Assembly (NCBI GenBank): GCA_947467315.1
Contig: CANIID010000005.1
Coordinates: 1-46,680 of the forward strand
Direction of reading: 5' to 3'
DNA length: 46,680 nucleotides
Source: Betaproteobacteria bacterium
GTDB lineage: Bacteria; Pseudomonadota; Gammaproteobacteria; Burkholderiales; SG8-41
The notes beneath the pieces were generated by a model. It saw only the letters and a program-made list of their open reading frames with translations. It was not told where the DNA came from and searched no databases. The position numbers were made by a program, and so were the translations under genes. How positions within the stretch are numbered: position 1 is the first letter of the stretch; every line of letters begins with the position of its first letter. Positions 27,757 to 36,903 of this stretch are shown here, in pieces.

Positions 27757-28383
27757 CTGCTGGCAAATGCGGCAGGCGTAATCCACCAGCGCCTGGGCGG
27801 TCACGCCGACGGCCTTGTGCTGCCGGCGGTTGTATTCTTCCGGCTCAAGCTCGGTACGGAAGGAGTCGTTCAGCCGGTTGATCATGTTGAACAGACCGCA
27901 CATCATTGATACTTCCACAATTTCAGCGTCGTTGCAGTGTTTGCGTAGCTCGTTCCATGCGCCATCATCAAACTTGGCGGTGTTGAGTGTCATGGCTTCC
28001 GACCATGCCATCACGGCTTTTTCTTTGTCGGAAAACAGCGGGCTGGCGAGATAATCTTTCGCTTGCAGCGCGTCGAATTCCGCGTCGGTTAATCCCAGTG
28101 CTTGACCAAGCACTCGATTGTGTTGTGTTCAATAATTGCAGTTATTGACGGTGGAGGTTTTCAGGCACGACAGGTTGCGCAGGCGTACGTCGGACACGGC
28201 GCCCGCCGTGGGTTGGCGCACTGCGGCCACCAGCGGCAGAAACCAGCGCGCAACCATGGGACTGTGCGACAAAATGCGTTGCAGATTGGCGGTACGGCCC
28301 AGCATGATGTTGCTGGCGTCGAACAGGTCTTTGGTGGGGCCGGTGGCTTCAGAGTCGGTGATGCCGCGCAGGCGTTGGGTCAT
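27754..28383 (-). CDS. AhpD/carboxymuconolactone decarboxylase-like selenoprotein with CxxU motif (Sec at the in-frame TGA 28129-28131); 209 aa with readthrough
   Basis: Frame is continuous through a single TGA: MTQRLRGITDSEATGPTKDLFDASNIMLGRTANLQRILSHSP...VSDVRLRNLSCLKTSTVNNCNY-[TGA]-TQHNRVLGQALGLTDAEFDALQ... AhpD-like homologues have CxxC followed by H at this site. The track splits it into 28129..28383 and 27754..28113. Confidence 0.9.
28097..28114 (-). promoter_or_regulatory. Candidate bacterial SECIS element of the AhpD-like selenoprotein mRNA
   Basis: After UGA: ACACAACACAAUCG-AGUGCUU-GGUC-AAGCACU. Perfect 7-bp stem, GGUC loop, 21 nt between UGA and loop. Confidence 0.8.
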
Positions 28384-28503
28384 GATGGCTTTCCGGGTGG
28401 ATTGATTGTCGCGGGATTATAGCTTTTTGCCGCTGCTGCTCTTTTCACCGTATGGCGGGTGCGCTAAGATGGCTTAAAGCAAATCGGATGGGGGTGTAAC
28501 TTC

Positions 28504-28962
28504 ATGATTATCCGGGACATACTCAATCTCAAGGGCAACGCCATTTTCAATATTGCACCCGACAGTCGCGTGGCGGATGCGGTGTCGGTGATGGTGCAAA
28601 ACGATATCGGTTCGCTGGTGGTGATGGCGGACGGAAAAATGGCCGGCATGTTGACCTTTCGCGAAGTCTTAAAAGGGCTGGATGCGAAGCGCGGCAATTT
28701 GGGCGAGCTGCCGGTGAGTGAGGTGATGGTGCGTGATCCGGTGACCTGCACGCCCGAAGATACCTCCGAGACGTTGCGCGAAGTGATGACGCAACAACAT
28801 GTGCGCTACGTGCCGGTCATGGATGGCGCCAACCTGCTGGGTGTGATTTCATTTCACGACATCGCCAAAGCCGCCATCAAGGAGGCCAGTTTTGAGAACC
28901 GCCTGCTCAAGCGCTACATCAAAAATTGGCCCGAAGGCGAGGAGCCCGCGGCAGGGCGCTAA
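28504..28962 (+). CDS. CBS-domain pair protein
   Basis: SRVADAVSVMVQNDIGSLVVMADGKMAGMLTFREVL, VSEVMVRDPVTCTPEDTSETLREVMTQQHVRYVPVMDGANLLGVISFHDIAKA. Confidence 0.88.
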   Translation: MIIRDILNLKGNAIFNIAPDSRVADAVSVMVQNDIGSLVVMADGKMAGMLTFREVLKGLDAKRGNLGELPVSEVMVRDPVTCTPEDTSETLREVMTQQHVRYVPVMDGANLLGVISFHDIAKAAIKEASFENRLLKRYIKNWPEGEEPAAGR

Positions 28963-29060
28963 GCGCTATGCGCAGATTCTAATATGGGTGCTGCGCAGCA
29001 CAAAAAATGTCATACTAACAACGGTTTAGCCGTAGACGCGATGAGAAGACTGGCGGCAAA

Positions 29061-30613
29061 GTGGGAGGCGAAATGCTGAGTTGGCTGAAAGGTGACAAGG
29101 TCGATCATCCGCTGGCGGACGCCAAGCAGGCGAAGAAGGTTATTGATGCGTTTCCGGCCAATGATCCCTGGCAAACGCTGGAAGACGCGAATTATTGGCT
29201 GGAGTCCATCAACGAGACCGCAGCGTTCAAACTCGAGCAGCGCTTTGAGCTGATAGACCAACTGGATGTCGCGACGCGTAAGGCGCAGGAAACGCTGCTC
29301 AATACCTACAATGTATTAAGTGAGCAGGACAAAGTTCAGGAACGGCGGATCTGGAAAACGGTGACTGACTTCTGGCGGGTCATCGCCGCCGGTTACCTGG
29401 CCTGCGTGGTGCAGGCGCAGGAAGGCAAGGGGGTTCCCAGCGCCATGAAGCAGCAGTTGCCGGTGATTGCCGCGCGCGGCTTGCGGGCGTTACGGCATCA
29501 GATGAAATGGGTGCTGATGCGTTACGCCATGGTACGTCCGGAGATATGGTCGGAAATTGGGCGTTGTGTTGCGTTCGCCGAAGCGGGGGAGTTTTCAGAC
29601 AAACCGGTGGATATGTATCCTGCGGCGGGCTCCAGCTCGATAGGTTACGAGTTTCTGCGCGTGATGATGTTGTGGGCCTCATCCCCGAGCGGCTTGTCGC
29701 CGGCCGAGCAGGATGTAGCCGAGCGCATTATTGTGTATCTCACGGTAAAGTTTCGCTTCGGCTTGAAGCAGTGGGACGACTGTGATTACTGCTTTGATCT
29801 GGACGGACAGCGGCCGCCGCTGCGTCTGGCGCCCGCCATGCCGGTCAGCCCGGAGACGCGGTTTTTTGATGCCAAGGAAGCGCGCCAGGCGGCGAAGGCC
29901 ATGCTTTCACAGGTGGCGGCCACCGGCTACTGCCTGCGGGTGTGGAACTGGGGGCAGGTGTGGAGGCCGTCAGGGTGGCCAAGGTGTTAAAGCATATGCT
30001 GTTTAACTGGGCGAAAGAGATGCCCCTGCGTGCGTCGCCGCGGCGCAAGACCGCGATTATGCTGCATGTGGTGCATGGGTTTCAAAGCGTGCAGGGGGCG
30101 GTTGCGCCGGAGCTCAGCGAAGGGCTCGATTTTTCCGATGCTTTGGCGTACGACACCTGGGTGGCAGAGGATGTCAGTGCCGGTGGGTACGGCATCATCG
30201 TGCCGGCCGGGAAGGGCGAGTGGTTGAAAGTGGGCGTGCTGGTGGGCGTGCGCTCGGAGACTGAATCGCTGTGGAGCGTAGGCATCGTGCGCCGCGTGAA
30301 AAGCGATGAGCATCGCCAATACCGCATTGGCATTCAACTGCTGTCCCGGTCGGCGATGCTGGTCTATCTGCGTACCCTCGTCGCAATGGAACGCAGCGGC
30401 AAACGTCAAACCGCAATTCTGCTCAGTTCGCAGCCGTCGCCGAACGGCAGCCTGCATGTCATTGCGCGCAAGGAATTGCTGGATGGTCATGATGCACTGG
30501 AAGCCATGTTCGGCAATCCGCCATCCACTATCATGCTGGAACCGCAGGGCGTGGTTGAAACGGGGGATGATTTCGACTGGTTGCGTTACAGGCTTTCTAC
30601 GCCGATAGCGTAG
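29061..30613 (+). pseudogene. PilZ-like domain protein split by a frameshift near 29925-29942 (genuine lesion, sequencing error or programmed event unresolved)
   Basis: ORF 29061..29990 aligns with the N-terminal part and 29942..30613 with the C-terminal part of the intact neighbour 30670..32211; a one-base change restores ...VAATGLLPAGVELGAGVEAVRVAKVLKHMLFNWAKEMPLRASPRRK... Confidence 0.7.
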
Positions 30614-30669
30614 TCTTGCGCGTTGCGGTTGTGCCGGTATGGCGCAAGATGACAAAAGCAGTATCTTGA

Positions 30670-32211
30670 ATGATTGTGCGGCGTCAGTCCGCGATCGGAG
30701 GCGGTGTGTTGAAGCAGCTGGATGGTAACGATAAAGTAGATCACCCCATGGCGGACCCCGCGCGGGCCCAGGAAATTATCGCGTCGTTCTCCGGCGATGA
30801 TGCCACTCAGGCCACGCAAGAGGCAACGCACTGGCTTGCTTCACTCAGCGAGACCGAGGGGTTTGTGCTGGCGTCGCGTTACGCGTTGATCGACAGTGTC
30901 GACGCGCCGCTCAAACGCCATATGCAGCGCCTGCTGGAGCAATACCTGGCGTTGAAGCCGCAGTCCAAGTTCGAGGAAAATAACCTGTGGAAGGCGGCAA
31001 CGGATTTTTGGAGGGGGCTGGGCGATGCGTACGTGGTGTGCGTGGCGCAAGCTGAAGCCGATACGAGCGTTGCCACTGCCTTTCGCCCGTTGCTGCCGGC
31101 ACTGATCGCGCGTGCATTGCGTGCGCACATGCTGCAAATCAAGTGGATACTGATGCGCTACGGTTATGTGAGCGATCGTTGCTGGCACACTATTGCCCGT
31201 CTCTATAATCATGCGGAGCGTGCCGGGTTTCTTGACGAGGTGGTGGATATCTATGGCGGTGCGCATGGCCGCGGCACGGTGCGGCAGGAGTTTCTGCGCG
31301 CGTTAATGCTGGGGGTGTCGTCCACCGGCGGGCTGTCGCCGGTCAAGCAAAATATCGCTGAGCGCGCCATTGCACACTTTTCGGGGGCGTTCGTGTCGGG
31401 CAAGCGTGCCGCCTCGGGACATAATTTTCTGTTCGATCTGAGCGGCGGCGAATCTCCAGCCCGCGCGCTGGTGGCGCCGCCGGAGGGCGCACGGCTGTTT
31501 TATTTTGGCGCCGGTGCCGCGCTGGAGGGCGTGCAAAAAATCATCGATGCCATGAGTGCAAAGGGGGCGTTGATGTCCGATATCGATCTCGGGCCCAGCG
31601 AAAACCGCGATCAAATGGAAGACACGCTGATGCACCTGGCCTTTAATTGGGAGAAGGAGTTGCCGGTGCGCGATTCCGAGCGTCGCAAAGTGGCGTCGGC
31701 CTTGCAAATTACGCAGGGCTTTGATGGCGTGCTGTCGCTGGGCAGTCACGTCGTTCAGGAAACCTGGGTAGTCGAAAACGCCAGCGCCGAAGGCTACGGC
31801 GTGATTGTGCCGGAGCGTCGCAGTGAGTGGCTGCAGGTTGGCGTATTGATCGGCATGCTGCCGGAAGTCCACTTGGCCACGTGGGGTGCCGGCGTGGTGC
31901 GTCGCGTGGAGTCCGACGCGCGCGGGCAGCGTCATGTGGGCATACAAGTCATTAGCCGTGCAGTGGTGCCTGCGACGATGGTCGCGCAGTCCGGCACGGG
32001 CGCGTCCGCCGCGCCGCATAAAGTGGTACTGCTGGACGCCGAGCCCTCGACCAGCGGTTACTTGCTGGCGTTGCTGCGCCCGGAAACCTTTACGTTGCGG
32101 GATGAGCTGGTGGTGACACGCATTGCGGATGGCGTGACGTTTAATGTGATGCCGTCCGGCCTGGTGGAGGCCGGCCCGGATTTCGATCGCGTGCGATTTA
32201 AAGTGGTGTAG
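30670..32211 (+). CDS. PilZ-like domain protein, tandem paralogue of the preceding locus
   Basis: VDHPMADPARAQEII vs VDHPLADAKQAKKVI; RDSER (RxxxR) and NASAEG ([D/N]xSxxG) PilZ-type motifs. Confidence 0.7.
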   Translation: MIVRRQSAIGGGVLKQLDGNDKVDHPMADPARAQEIIASFSGDDATQATQEATHWLASLSETEGFVLASRYALIDSVDAPLKRHMQRLLEQYLALKPQSKFEENNLWKAATDFWRGLGDAYVVCVAQAEADTSVATAFRPLLPALIARALRAHMLQIKWILMRYGYVSDRCWHTIARLYNHAERAGFLDEVVDIYGGAHGRGTVRQEFLRALMLGVSSTGGLSPVKQNIAERAIAHFSGAFVSGKRAASGHNFLFDLSGGESPARALVAPPEGARLFYFGAGAALEGVQKIIDAMSAKGALMSDIDLGPSENRDQMEDTLMHLAFNWEKELPVRDSERRKVASALQITQGFDGVLSLGSHVVQETWVVENASAEGYGVIVPERRSEWLQVGVLIGMLPEVHLATWGAGVVRRVESDARGQRHVGIQVISRAVVPATMVAQSGTGASAAPHKVVLLDAEPSTSGYLLALLRPETFTLRDELVVTRIADGVTFNVMPSGLVEAGPDFDRVRFKVV

Positions 32212-32238
32212 CGCCTGCCGGTTCGCGGCGTGGCGTTG

Positions 32239-32922
32239 CTACGCCTGTGGTACGGAAGTCAGTGCAGACGTAAGCCAGGTGCCGATGTCGCGCACTTCTT
32301 CCAGGCACACTGAGTGCGGCATCGGGTACTCGCGCCACTGAACGGCATAGCCGGCTTTCACCAGCACGTCGTTTGAATTTTTCCCCATCGCGTACGGGAC
32401 CACGGGGTCTTGTGTGCCGTGCGCAATGAGCACCGGTGTCTTCGCATTGGCGGGTGCTGCTTCAGCGGCAAAGCTGTCGGCGCACGGCAGGTAGCACGAC
32501 AGCGCCATCACCCCGGCGAGTTTGTCCGGATAGCGCAATGCGGTTTGCAGGGCGATTGCGCCGCCTTGGGAAAATCCAGCTAATACTATGTTTTTGCTGA
32601 GTATTTTTCTTTCGACCTCGCGCGCGATGAGCTGCCCGATTTCTGCCTGTGATTTGCGCACGCCTTTTTCATCGGCGCGCTTGGTGCCGCTTTCAAGATC
32701 GCCGGGCGACACGTCATACCACGCGCGCATCACATAGCCGTTGTTGATCGTGACGGGGATCGCGGGCGCATGCGGAAAAATAAAGCGGATCGACGGCGCG
32801 CCGCTCAAATCCAGTTCGTTGACGATAGGTACGAAATCATTGCCGTCGGCACCGAGGCCGTGCATCCAGATCACGGCCGCGGTGGGGTTAGGGCCGGTTT
32901 CGAGTTCGATGGTTTCTAGCAT
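32239..32922 (-). CDS. Carboxylesterase/phospholipase family alpha/beta hydrolase
   Basis: VIWMHGLGADGNDFVPIVNEL, FIFPHAPAIPVTINNGYVMRAWYD, VLAGFSQGGAIALQTAL, LIAHGTQDPVVPY. Confidence 0.92.
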   Translation of the reverse strand: MLETIELETGPNPTAAVIWMHGLGADGNDFVPIVNELDLSGAPSIRFIFPHAPAIPVTINNGYVMRAWYDVSPGDLESGTKRADEKGVRKSQAEIGQLIAREVERKILSKNIVLAGFSQGGAIALQTALRYPDKLAGVMALSCYLPCADSFAAEAAPANAKTPVLIAHGTQDPVVPYAMGKNSNDVLVKAGYAVQWREYPMPHSVCLEEVRDIGTWLTSALTSVPQA

Positions 32923-32953
32923 GGTGTGAGGCGTTAGGTGTGAGGGGGGAGGG

Positions 32954-33030
32954 GTGAGGCGTGTGGGATAAGGCGTTCATCGCGAAGCCGCTGGGTTTTT
33001 ACACCGCACGCCTTACGCTTCACGCCTCAC
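32954..33030. repeat. Inverted repeat pair flanking a short spacer; the right arm supplies the mog stop codon
   Basis: GTGAGGCGTGTGGGATAAGGCGT ... ACGCCTTACGCTTCACGCCTCAC. Confidence 0.6.
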
Positions 33031-33623
33031 GATTTCTTTAAGGCCGACTTCGGCCGAAACGCCTTGACCACACTGTCGTTGGTTTCGATGTAGGGTCCGC
33101 CGATCAGATCGAGGCAATACGGCACGGCAGCAAAGATGCCGTTGACGATGGGCTTGCCGGCATCGTCTTTCAGGCCTTCGAGTGTTTCTTTGATGGCTTT
33201 GGGTTGGCCCGGCAGATTGATAATCAGGGCCTGCTTTCTGATCACGGCGACCTGCCGTGACAGGATCGCAGTTGGCACAAACTTCAAACTGACCTGACGC
33301 ATCTGCTCGCCGAAGCCCGGCATTTCGCGATCGCTCACCGCGAGCGTCGCTTCGGGCGTGACATCGCGCAGCGCGGGGCCGGTGCCACCGGTGGTGAGCA
33401 CCAGATGGCAACCTTCTTTGTCGACGAGTTCTGTCAGCGTGGCTTCGATCAACGGCTGTTCATCGGGAATCAGCCGCGTCACCATGCGCCAGGGCGAGGT
33501 CAGCGCCTGCGTGAACCAGTCTTTCAGCGCAGGGATGCCTTGATCTTCGTACACACCTTGCGAGGCGCGGTCGCTGATCGAGACCAGGCCGATCAGCAGT
33601 TCGTCATTGGCGGAAATCGTCAT
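33027..33623 (-). CDS. mog: Molybdopterin adenylyltransferase
   Basis: IGLVSISDRASQGVYEDQGIPAL, LVLTTGGTGPALRDVTPEAT, LPGQPKAIKETL, AAVPYCLDLIGGPYIET. Confidence 0.93.
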   Translation of the reverse strand: MTISANDELLIGLVSISDRASQGVYEDQGIPALKDWFTQALTSPWRMVTRLIPDEQPLIEATLTELVDKEGCHLVLTTGGTGPALRDVTPEATLAVSDREMPGFGEQMRQVSLKFVPTAILSRQVAVIRKQALIINLPGQPKAIKETLEGLKDDAGKPIVNGIFAAVPYCLDLIGGPYIETNDSVVKAFRPKSALKKS

Positions 33624-34147
33624 GGCGAGATTATATCGCGCAGCATTTGAAACATCGCGCGGTAGTTTTTCGGTGGCTTGCTTTGTTCGCGTTCGCGCTG
33701 GGTGTTGCGTATGAGCGTGCGCAGTTGCTGAAAATCCGTGTGCGGAAACTGGGTGGCGAATTCATCGAACGCATCGGGTTCGGCCAGCAGGCGGTCGCGC
33801 CAGCGCTCAATGCGATGCATGTTTGCGATCTGTTCCGCCGATACGGAATTCCATTCGTCGAGCCGCGCCTGGATCGGCGCCGGATCAATGTGGCGCATCA
33901 GTTTGCCGATGAACTGAAGTTGGCGCCGCCGCCCTTCATGCGCGGAGATGCGTTGCGCGGCCATTACCGCGTCGCGCAACGATTCGGGCAGGTCAACCTG
34001 CGCCAGCCGCTCACGATTGAGCGCGACCAGCGCGGCTCCCAGGGTTTGCAGTGCGTGGGCGTCGTTTTTACGCTGGGTCTTGCTGGGGCCGTCGTATTCC
34101 GGCGCATCGTCTTCGCCGGTGAGCCACGCTTTGTTTTCAACGGTCAT
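33620..34147 (-). CDS. yjgA: Ribosome biogenesis-associated protein YjgA/DarP (DUF615)
   Basis: PSKTQRKNDAHALQTLGAALVAL, ISAHEGRRRQLQFIGKLMRHID. Confidence 0.92.
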   Translation of the reverse strand: MTVENKAWLTGEDDAPEYDGPSKTQRKNDAHALQTLGAALVALNRERLAQVDLPESLRDAVMAAQRISAHEGRRRQLQFIGKLMRHIDPAPIQARLDEWNSVSAEQIANMHRIERWRDRLLAEPDAFDEFATQFPHTDFQQLRTLIRNTQREREQSKPPKNYRAMFQMLRDIISP

Positions 34148-34270
34148 TGGGGATCTGTCCAGGCATCTTTCTGAGGAATCAACCTGTTATGATATAGATG
34201 TTTGCGACGATGCACGACCTCACTTCACTACTGGCATGCTGCTCGACGTGCCCCTATTCAGATACCAATC

Positions 34271-35623
34271 ATGCCTAATACCGGGTTTTCCCACGACAGC
34301 GAGCGTTTGAAATCGCTGGCCAGCGATGCGCTCGCCTATGCACGGCAAAAAGGCGCGACCGCCGCCGAAGCGGAGGTCAGCGAGGGGTACGGCCAGACTG
34401 TCACGGTACGCCACGGCGAAGTCGAAACCATTGAATACAATCGCGACAAGGGCATCGGCGTGACGGTGTATCTCGGCAAGCAGCGCGGTCACGCCAGCAC
34501 CTCGGATTTTTCGCCGAAAGCGCTGCGCGATTCGGTGGATGCCGCGTTGTCCATCGCGCGCTTTACCGCGGCGGATGATTGCTCGGGGTTGGCCGATGCA
34601 GATCGGTTGGCGACGGACATTCCCGATTTGCAGTTGTGGCATCCGTGGGGTGTGACGGTTGAATCCGCCATTGAACTGGCGCAGGCGTGCGAGGCCGCTG
34701 GCTTCGCGGTGGACAAGCGCATCAGCAACTCCGAGGGCGCGTCGGTTACCACGCAGGAATCGCAGTTCATTTACGGCAACTCGCATGGATTTCTGGCGGG
34801 CTATCCGGGCTCGCGTCATAGCATCGGTTGTTCGCTGATTGCCGGTCGCAGTGATGACGACAGTGACGGCATGCAGCGCGACGATTGGTACGACGTGGCG
34901 CGCTCGCCGCTCGACCTGGCGACGCCGGAATCGGTGGGCAAGCGTGCCGCCGAGCGTGCGGTGCGCCGGCTGGAGTCGCGCAAGATCGCCACCACGCAGG
35001 CGCCGGTGTTGTTTGAAGCGCCGATTGCGTCGAGTCTGCTCGGGCATTTTGTCTCGGCGGTCAGTGGCGGCAGCCTGTATCGTAAATCCACGTTTTTGCT
35101 CGACAGCCTCGGCAAGCCGGTGTTTGCGCCGTTTGTGCAGATCAGCGATTTGCCGCATGTGCTGAAAGGCTTGGGCAGCAGCCCGTTTGACGGTGAGGGC
35201 GTGGTCACGCAGGCGCGCGAGGTGGTGAAAGACGGCGTGGTGCAGGGCTATTTTCTCGGTAGTTATTCCGCGCGCAAGCTGGGCATGCAATCCACCGGTA
35301 ATGCCGGCGGCAATCACAATCTGATCCTGCGCGACACCGGCGATGATTTCGCGGCCTTGCTGAAAAAAATGAACCGCGGCCTGCTGGTGACGGAGTTGAT
35401 GGGGCAGGGCGTGAACGCGATCACCGGCGATTACTCAAGGGGCGCGGCGGGATACTGGGTGGAGAACGGCGAAATCGCCTATCCGGTGCAGGAGATCACC
35501 ATCGCGGGTAATCTGAAAGAAATGTTCCGCAACATAGTGGCCATCGGCAACGATGTGTTGCGCCACGGTTCGCGCCAGTGCGGCTCGGTGCTGATTGAGC
35601 AGATGACCATCGCGGGCAGCTAG
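34271..35623 (+). CDS. pmbA: Metalloprotease PmbA/TldE (ORF opens at 34202; start 34271 preferred)
   Basis: GYGQTVTVRHGEVETIEYNRDKGIGVTVYLGKQRGHASTSDFS, GNAGGNHNLIL, LLVTELMGQGVNAITGDYSRGAAGYWVENGEIAYPVQEITIAGNLKEM. Confidence 0.94.
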   Translation: MPNTGFSHDSERLKSLASDALAYARQKGATAAEAEVSEGYGQTVTVRHGEVETIEYNRDKGIGVTVYLGKQRGHASTSDFSPKALRDSVDAALSIARFTAADDCSGLADADRLATDIPDLQLWHPWGVTVESAIELAQACEAAGFAVDKRISNSEGASVTTQESQFIYGNSHGFLAGYPGSRHSIGCSLIAGRSDDDSDGMQRDDWYDVARSPLDLATPESVGKRAAERAVRRLESRKIATTQAPVLFEAPIASSLLGHFVSAVSGGSLYRKSTFLLDSLGKPVFAPFVQISDLPHVLKGLGSSPFDGEGVVTQAREVVKDGVVQGYFLGSYSARKLGMQSTGNAGGNHNLILRDTGDDFAALLKKMNRGLLVTELMGQGVNAITGDYSRGAAGYWVENGEIAYPVQEITIAGNLKEMFRNIVAIGNDVLRHGSRQCGSVLIEQMTIAGS

Positions 35624-35633
35624 GGAAGATTTG

Positions 35634-35661
35634 TTAAGTATTTGTTTTTATTGGTAAATTT
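35634..35661. repeat. AT-rich dispersed motif, copy
   Basis: TTAAGTATTTGTTTTTATTGGTAAATTT. Confidence 0.6.
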
Positions 35662-35664
35662 TAA

Positions 35665-36159
35665 ATGTTTGGCGCGGTTGTCAATGGTTTGTTGTCGCCG
35701 TTGGTGTGGTGGGTGGCACGTTGGGCGCGCTTGCGCGAAGCAACGATTCTGTGTGCCGGCCAACCGCTGATGCCCGATCAACTGGCGCTGGCGCGCGCCG
35801 TCGGTGTTGCCGCGCCGGAATGCGTGCGCGTTCAGCCGGTGGCGTCTGTGCCCATGCCTTTGCCCCAGCCGCTGCGGCGTGCGGCGGAACTTCTGGGCTG
35901 CTTGTCCCCTCATATCGTGGGGATGACTCTGGGTTACGGTATTGTTTTGCGACACGACGTGTGCGGCGATCCCGCTTTGCTGGCACACGAATTGGCGCAT
36001 GTCGCGCAGTACGAGCGGTTGGGACGGTTTCGCGGATTTCTGCGGCAGTATGTGCGGGAGTGTGTGTGGCCGGGCTATCCGCGCGGGCCGCTGGAAATCG
36101 AGGCGCGCGCCGCCGAAAGCCTCGCTGTCCGTGCGCCGCGCAGTGCGCTACGCAGGTGA
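35665..36159 (+). CDS. Hypothetical protein with HExxH motif (DUF4157-like)
   Basis: LLAHELAHVAQYERLGRFRGFLRQYVRECVWPGYPRGPLEIEARAAE. Confidence 0.6.
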   Translation: MFGAVVNGLLSPLVWWVARWARLREATILCAGQPLMPDQLALARAVGVAAPECVRVQPVASVPMPLPQPLRRAAELLGCLSPHIVGMTLGYGIVLRHDVCGDPALLAHELAHVAQYERLGRFRGFLRQYVRECVWPGYPRGPLEIEARAAESLAVRAPRSALRR

Positions 36160-36243
36160 GAGGGAATGTGATACCGTACGTCGCGTCAAGATAAATAGTT
36201 TGCGTTCGTCACACGGCATTTAAGGAATTCGTCAGGTAAATCG

Positions 36244-36756
36244 ATGAAAAAAATGGCTTGGATAGTTGCGCTGCTGTGCGCCGTGTTGCTGAACCCGGCG
36301 GCGGCACAAGAGGTGCGCGTGGGTTACATCGACGGCCCGCGCATTGAGAACGATACCAAGCGCGCTTTTGATGTCGCCGAATCGCTGCGCCGCGAGTTTT
36401 CCGCGCGGGAACAAGATGTGCGTGGCGCGGAAACGCGGGTGAAGGCGCTGCAATCGCAATTGGCCGGCATCAAGGATCCGCGTGAGCGCGAGCTCAAAGA
36501 GCGCGAGTTTCAGTTGCAGGCGCAGCGTTACGAGCAACAGGCGCGCGCATTTGTCGATGATCTTGAGCGTCGCAAAGCGGAAGAGCGCCGCAAGTATTAT
36601 CTGGAAGTGACGCAGATCGTGACGCAGATGGCCGCCACGCAGAAATTCGATCTGGTGGTGCAGGACGCGGTGTTTGCGAGCAAGGCGTTGGACATTACCG
36701 AACAGGTCATCAAGGCGCTGGGCGGGCCTGCGCCGAAGGCGGCCGGCAAGCCCTAG
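36244..36756 (+). CDS. OmpH/Skp family periplasmic chaperone
   Basis: Signal peptide; VRVGYIDGPRIEND, long coiled coil, YYLEVTQIVTQMAATQKFDLVVQDAVFASKALDITEQVIKAL. Confidence 0.88.
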   Translation: MKKMAWIVALLCAVLLNPAAAQEVRVGYIDGPRIENDTKRAFDVAESLRREFSAREQDVRGAETRVKALQSQLAGIKDPRERELKEREFQLQAQRYEQQARAFVDDLERRKAEERRKYYLEVTQIVTQMAATQKFDLVVQDAVFASKALDITEQVIKALGGPAPKAAGKP

Positions 36757-36903
36757 GCACGCGTGGCGGTTTACGCTGCGGCATACGCGCGGCAAGCGCC
36801 GCTGTTGCGCACTGAGTCAGTTACTGAAATCATGGTAAAATCAATGCTTTAGCGCACTCGCTGGAGTCGCGCTTCCTTTGAGCACAAGCGGACACCATCA
36901 ACC

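Noticed and set aside
27754-28383. AhpD-like locus as an ordinary pseudogene
   Set aside because: It has only one lesion, a TGA at the catalytic Cys position, followed by a SECIS-like hairpin; all other sequence is intact. Formal exclusion still needs sel genes in the genome.
29927-29990. Split PilZ-like locus as a Sec or stop-codon recoding case
   Set aside because: The two halves are in different frames, so this is a frameshift, not a recoded stop; no classical slippery heptamer was seen at the junction.
33027-33029. mog TGA stop as another Sec codon
   Set aside because: Mog appears complete at this point, downstream sequence is a repeat, and no family Cys position is involved.
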